Shown: in pieces, positions 62,042 through 64,000 of the stretch
How the letters are laid out: each line of letters opens with the position of its first letter
Numbering within the stretch: position 1 is the first letter of the stretch
Assembly: GCA_030704425.1 (NCBI GenBank)
Contig: JAPDHM010000001.1
Span: 682,001-746,000, forward strand
From: Rhodobacteraceae bacterium IMCC1909
Lineage (GTDB): Bacteria; Pseudomonadota; Alphaproteobacteria; Rhodobacterales; Rhodobacteraceae
Reading direction: 5' to 3'
Length of the DNA: 64,000 nucleotides
Translations under genes and position numbers: made by a program
Notes under the pieces: generated by a model
Database searches by the model: none
The model's input: the letters and a program-made list of their open reading frames with translations, nothing else
Told to the model about the DNA's origin: nothing

Positions 62042-63652
62042 TTGAATATTCTATTCCTGATGGTGGATCAGCTTCGTTACGATTATCTGGGCTGCACTGG
62101 TCATAAAACCATCAAGACACCCAACATTGATGCTCTCGCCAGACAAGGTGTTCGGTTTGACAGAGCTTATGTCCAGTCACCCCTTTGTGGCCCGAGCCGA
62201 ATGAGTGCATATACCGGGCGCTATTGTCGAAGCCACGGTGCCACCTTCAACGGCACGCCGATAGGTGTAGGAGAATTGACTTTAGGCGACCATTTACGGC
62301 TGGTCGGTATGGATACGGTGTTGTGCGGCAAAACGCATGCAGCGCCGGACAAGCGCGGAATGCAACGGCTTGGAATCGAGGCCGATAGCAAGATAGGTCG
62401 CAGAATTGCTGAATGTGGATTTGATGTGTGGGAAAGAATGGATGGTGAGTTTCCAGCCACTCAGCCTGACCCCAACAACGCTTACCAGATCTATCTGCGT
62501 TCAAAAGGCTATGACAGCGACAATCCGTGGCACGATTTTGCCAATTCCGGAGAGGATTCGGATGGTAAGATCTTGAGCGGCTGGCAGCTGCAGAATGCGA
62601 CCAAACCTGCCCGTATTGCAGCAGAGGACAGTGAAACGGCATGGCTCACAACCCGAGCGATGGATTACCTGGATCAAGTTGGCGACATGCCCTGGTGCCT
62701 GCATGTGAGCTATATCAAACCGCATTGGCCTTATGTTGCGCCTACTCCTTACCATCAGATGTATGGCCCCGAAGACATCCAACCTGTTGTGCGCTCCGAA
62801 GGCGAACATACCGACCCGCACCCGGTGTTGGGCGCGTTTCAAGCCGAGCGGGTTGGAAGGGCATTCTCAAGGGCGGAGGTCCGCGAAGCAGTGATTCCAG
62901 CCTATATGGGATTGATTACTGAGATCGATGATCAAATAGGGCGGCTGATTGCGCAATTGGAGACCACTGGCCAACGCGACAATACTCTGATTGTCTTCAC
63001 GTCCGACCATGGTGACTATTTGGGTGATCACTGGCTCGGGGAGAAGGAGTTGTTTCACGATGCCTCTGTTCGCGTGCCATTGATCGTGGTGGATCCACGT
63101 GCTGAAGCGATGGCAACTCGTGGCACTGTCTGCAATGCGCTTGTTGAGGCGATCGACCTTGTGCCGACATTCGTGGAATACGCCGGTGGTGAACCACGGA
63201 CTGAAATTTTGGAAGGCAAATCACTGAAACCATTAATCCAGGGGCAGGCCACCGAAGTGCGACAGCATGTATTCAGCGAGTATGACTATTGCTTCAAATC
63301 CGCCCGCAAAAAACTAAACCAACCTATTGGTGATTGTCGTCTGGCGATGATCTGTGATGACCAGTTCAAGCTAATCCACGCCGAGGGATTCCGTCCGATG
63401 CTCTTTGATTTAAAGAAGGACCCCGGTGAACTGACCGATCTGGGCAAAAGTTTGGATCACAAAGAGATCTGCGACAACCTGATGGAGCAACTAAACTCCT
63501 GGTACAGACAACATCACAATAAAACGATGCACTCCAACGCAGACATTGTTGCGCGCGAAAACGGCGCGGTACGACGTGGTATTTATCTGGGGTTTTGGGA
63601 CCAGGAAGAGATAGACGAGGCCGCGCAGTTAGCCGCGTCGAAAAATTATTAG
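62042..63652 (+). CDS. sulfatase/phosphonate-monoester-hydrolase family enzyme
   Basis: The 536-residue hydrolase starts at a TTG with AGGAG upstream. The nucleophile motif is SPLCGPSRMSAYTGR with Cys49 in CxPSR, which is converted to formylglycine. Metal ligands are Asp9 and Gln10 in MVDQLRYD (DQ in place of DD) and FTSDHGDYLGDHWLGEKEL. DQ and the SDHGDYLGDHWLGEKELFHD block are typical of choline-sulfatase/phosphonate-monoester-hydrolase types. Together with the aromatic hydroxylase it suggests removal of a sulfate or phosphonate group from a substituted aromatic compound; no formylglycine-generating enzyme gene is in the window. Confidence 0.87.
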   Translation: MNILFLMVDQLRYDYLGCTGHKTIKTPNIDALARQGVRFDRAYVQSPLCGPSRMSAYTGRYCRSHGATFNGTPIGVGELTLGDHLRLVGMDTVLCGKTHAAPDKRGMQRLGIEADSKIGRRIAECGFDVWERMDGEFPATQPDPNNAYQIYLRSKGYDSDNPWHDFANSGEDSDGKILSGWQLQNATKPARIAAEDSETAWLTTRAMDYLDQVGDMPWCLHVSYIKPHWPYVAPTPYHQMYGPEDIQPVVRSEGEHTDPHPVLGAFQAERVGRAFSRAEVREAVIPAYMGLITEIDDQIGRLIAQLETTGQRDNTLIVFTSDHGDYLGDHWLGEKELFHDASVRVPLIVVDPRAEAMATRGTVCNALVEAIDLVPTFVEYAGGEPRTEILEGKSLKPLIQGQATEVRQHVFSEYDYCFKSARKKLNQPIGDCRLAMICDDQFKLIHAEGFRPMLFDLKKDPGELTDLGKSLDHKEICDNLMEQLNSWYRQHHNKTMHSNADIVARENGAVRRGIYLGFWDQEEIDEAAQLAASKNY

Positions 63653-63658
63653 CAGCTA

Positions 63659-64000
63659 GACGGGTGCTGTCAGACGAATGAGAACTCGCATCGGATCGCT
63701 GGCTCAGCCTGAATCTATGCGCTCAATAATTGGCGCCACTCAGTAAGAGCGGCGGTTCGATTGAGCTTGAAATTGTCTCGTGAGTAGAAGTGGCGCTCCT
63801 GATTGAAATGGTTGTGGACTGAAGAGTGGACGGCAGCGAACTTTTGCAGACATCGCATCTGTCGGAAGCGGAGCATAGCAAGTTCTCGTCGTCAAAACGG
63901 CAAGTGGGAATTTTCCGCCCTATTGTTTACCCAGCGGCCCGTTTCCTGCCGATCCGCGGTGCCAACAACTTTCATTGCAGCGCCATAGGAACGTAGTTTG
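63659..64000 (-). pseudogene. IS6-family transposase, right part, with nonsense codon (runs off the edge)
   Basis: Reading the minus strand from 64,000, the frame gives SYGAAMKVVGTADRQETG, RWVNNRAENSHLPF, a TGA, then RRELAMLRFRQMRCLQKFA, VHSSVHNHFNQERHF and KLNRTAALTEWRQLLSA, stop at 63,715-63,717. The TGA stands where the family has CGA for Arg in PFRRRE. The right end with CATTCGTCTGACAGC lies at 63,659-63,680. Unlike the other copies here, this one keeps the central transposase region, so it may be nearly full length, but the nonsense codon kills it. Confidence 0.83.

Overview
The window looks like a chromosomal stretch of a marine alphaproteobacterium of the Rhodobacterales (Roseobacter) type. 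This rests on gene style rather than on a marker gene: tripartite-tricarboxylate-type TctDE and PrpF relatives, DUF3500 and DUF3047 proteins, and an SDR subfamily common in that group. It is an accessory-rich, decaying region. At least fifteen degenerate pieces of one IS6-family insertion sequence, one IS3-family element with a frameshift and one IS3 end are scattered through it, and several host genes are truncated or frameshifted (glpD, a tctD-like regulator, prpF, a tricarballylate-dehydrogenase-like flavoprotein, an M20 amidohydrolase).

Layout. 0.4-10.5 kb: amidase, sugar dehydrogenase, DMT exporter, a secreted MORN-repeat protein with a small c-type cytochrome behind it, an M20/M24 hydrolase pair and a methyltransferase, separated by IS6 debris. 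11.1-21.4 kb (visibly more GC-rich): a carboxylate/sugar catabolic region with an enolase-superfamily enzyme, D-lyxose isomerase-like cupin, TctE/TctD two-component system fused by deletion to a PrpF fragment, 2-hydroxyacid dehydrogenase, AbrB-family membrane protein, GntR regulator with a perfect palindromic operator, a broken flavoprotein and an aminotransferase. 21.5-25.5 kb: broken glpD, a lipoprotein and a phosphoethanolamine transferase. 26.6-32.7 kb (AT-rich): a GT2-FkbM fusion, small stress-type proteins, RarD and MFS transporters.

33,407-51,448 is an 18-kb genomic island integrated in the 3' end of tRNA-Asn(GTT). A 25-bp repeat of the tRNA end lies at both ends, an integrase gene sits beside the tRNA, and just inside each end there are three TGTACC boxes with identical 11- and 13-bp spacing. 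Its cargo includes a BLUF blue-light sensor, a photolyase/cryptochrome-like protein with swapped domain order, a SOUL haem protein, bactofilin, HtpX, a CDP-alcohol lipid/polymer module, an orphan HlyD-type adaptor, a serine recombinase and an HxlR/monooxygenase pair.

On the other side of the tRNA (51.6-56.9 kb) is a compact second element: DUF4102-type integrase, three small unknown proteins, a primase-polymerase-like protein, a VirE-type helicase, and immediately downstream an AT-rich segment flanked by inverted GGTGGAGC boxes that looks like its replication origin. The end of a sister element with the same boxes lies inverted at 2.1-2.5 kb, and a third helicase-tail/iteron end with different iterons lies at 25.8-26.3 kb. 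All three abut an IS6 transposase fragment broken at the same nucleotide. I consider this replicating-element family and its IS6 junctions the most interesting signal in the window.

57.3-63.7 kb is a LysR-controlled catabolic cluster: SDR, DUF3500 protein, MhpA-like FAD aromatic hydroxylase and a formylglycine-type sulfatase/phosphonate-ester hydrolase, ending in another IS6 copy that runs off the right edge.
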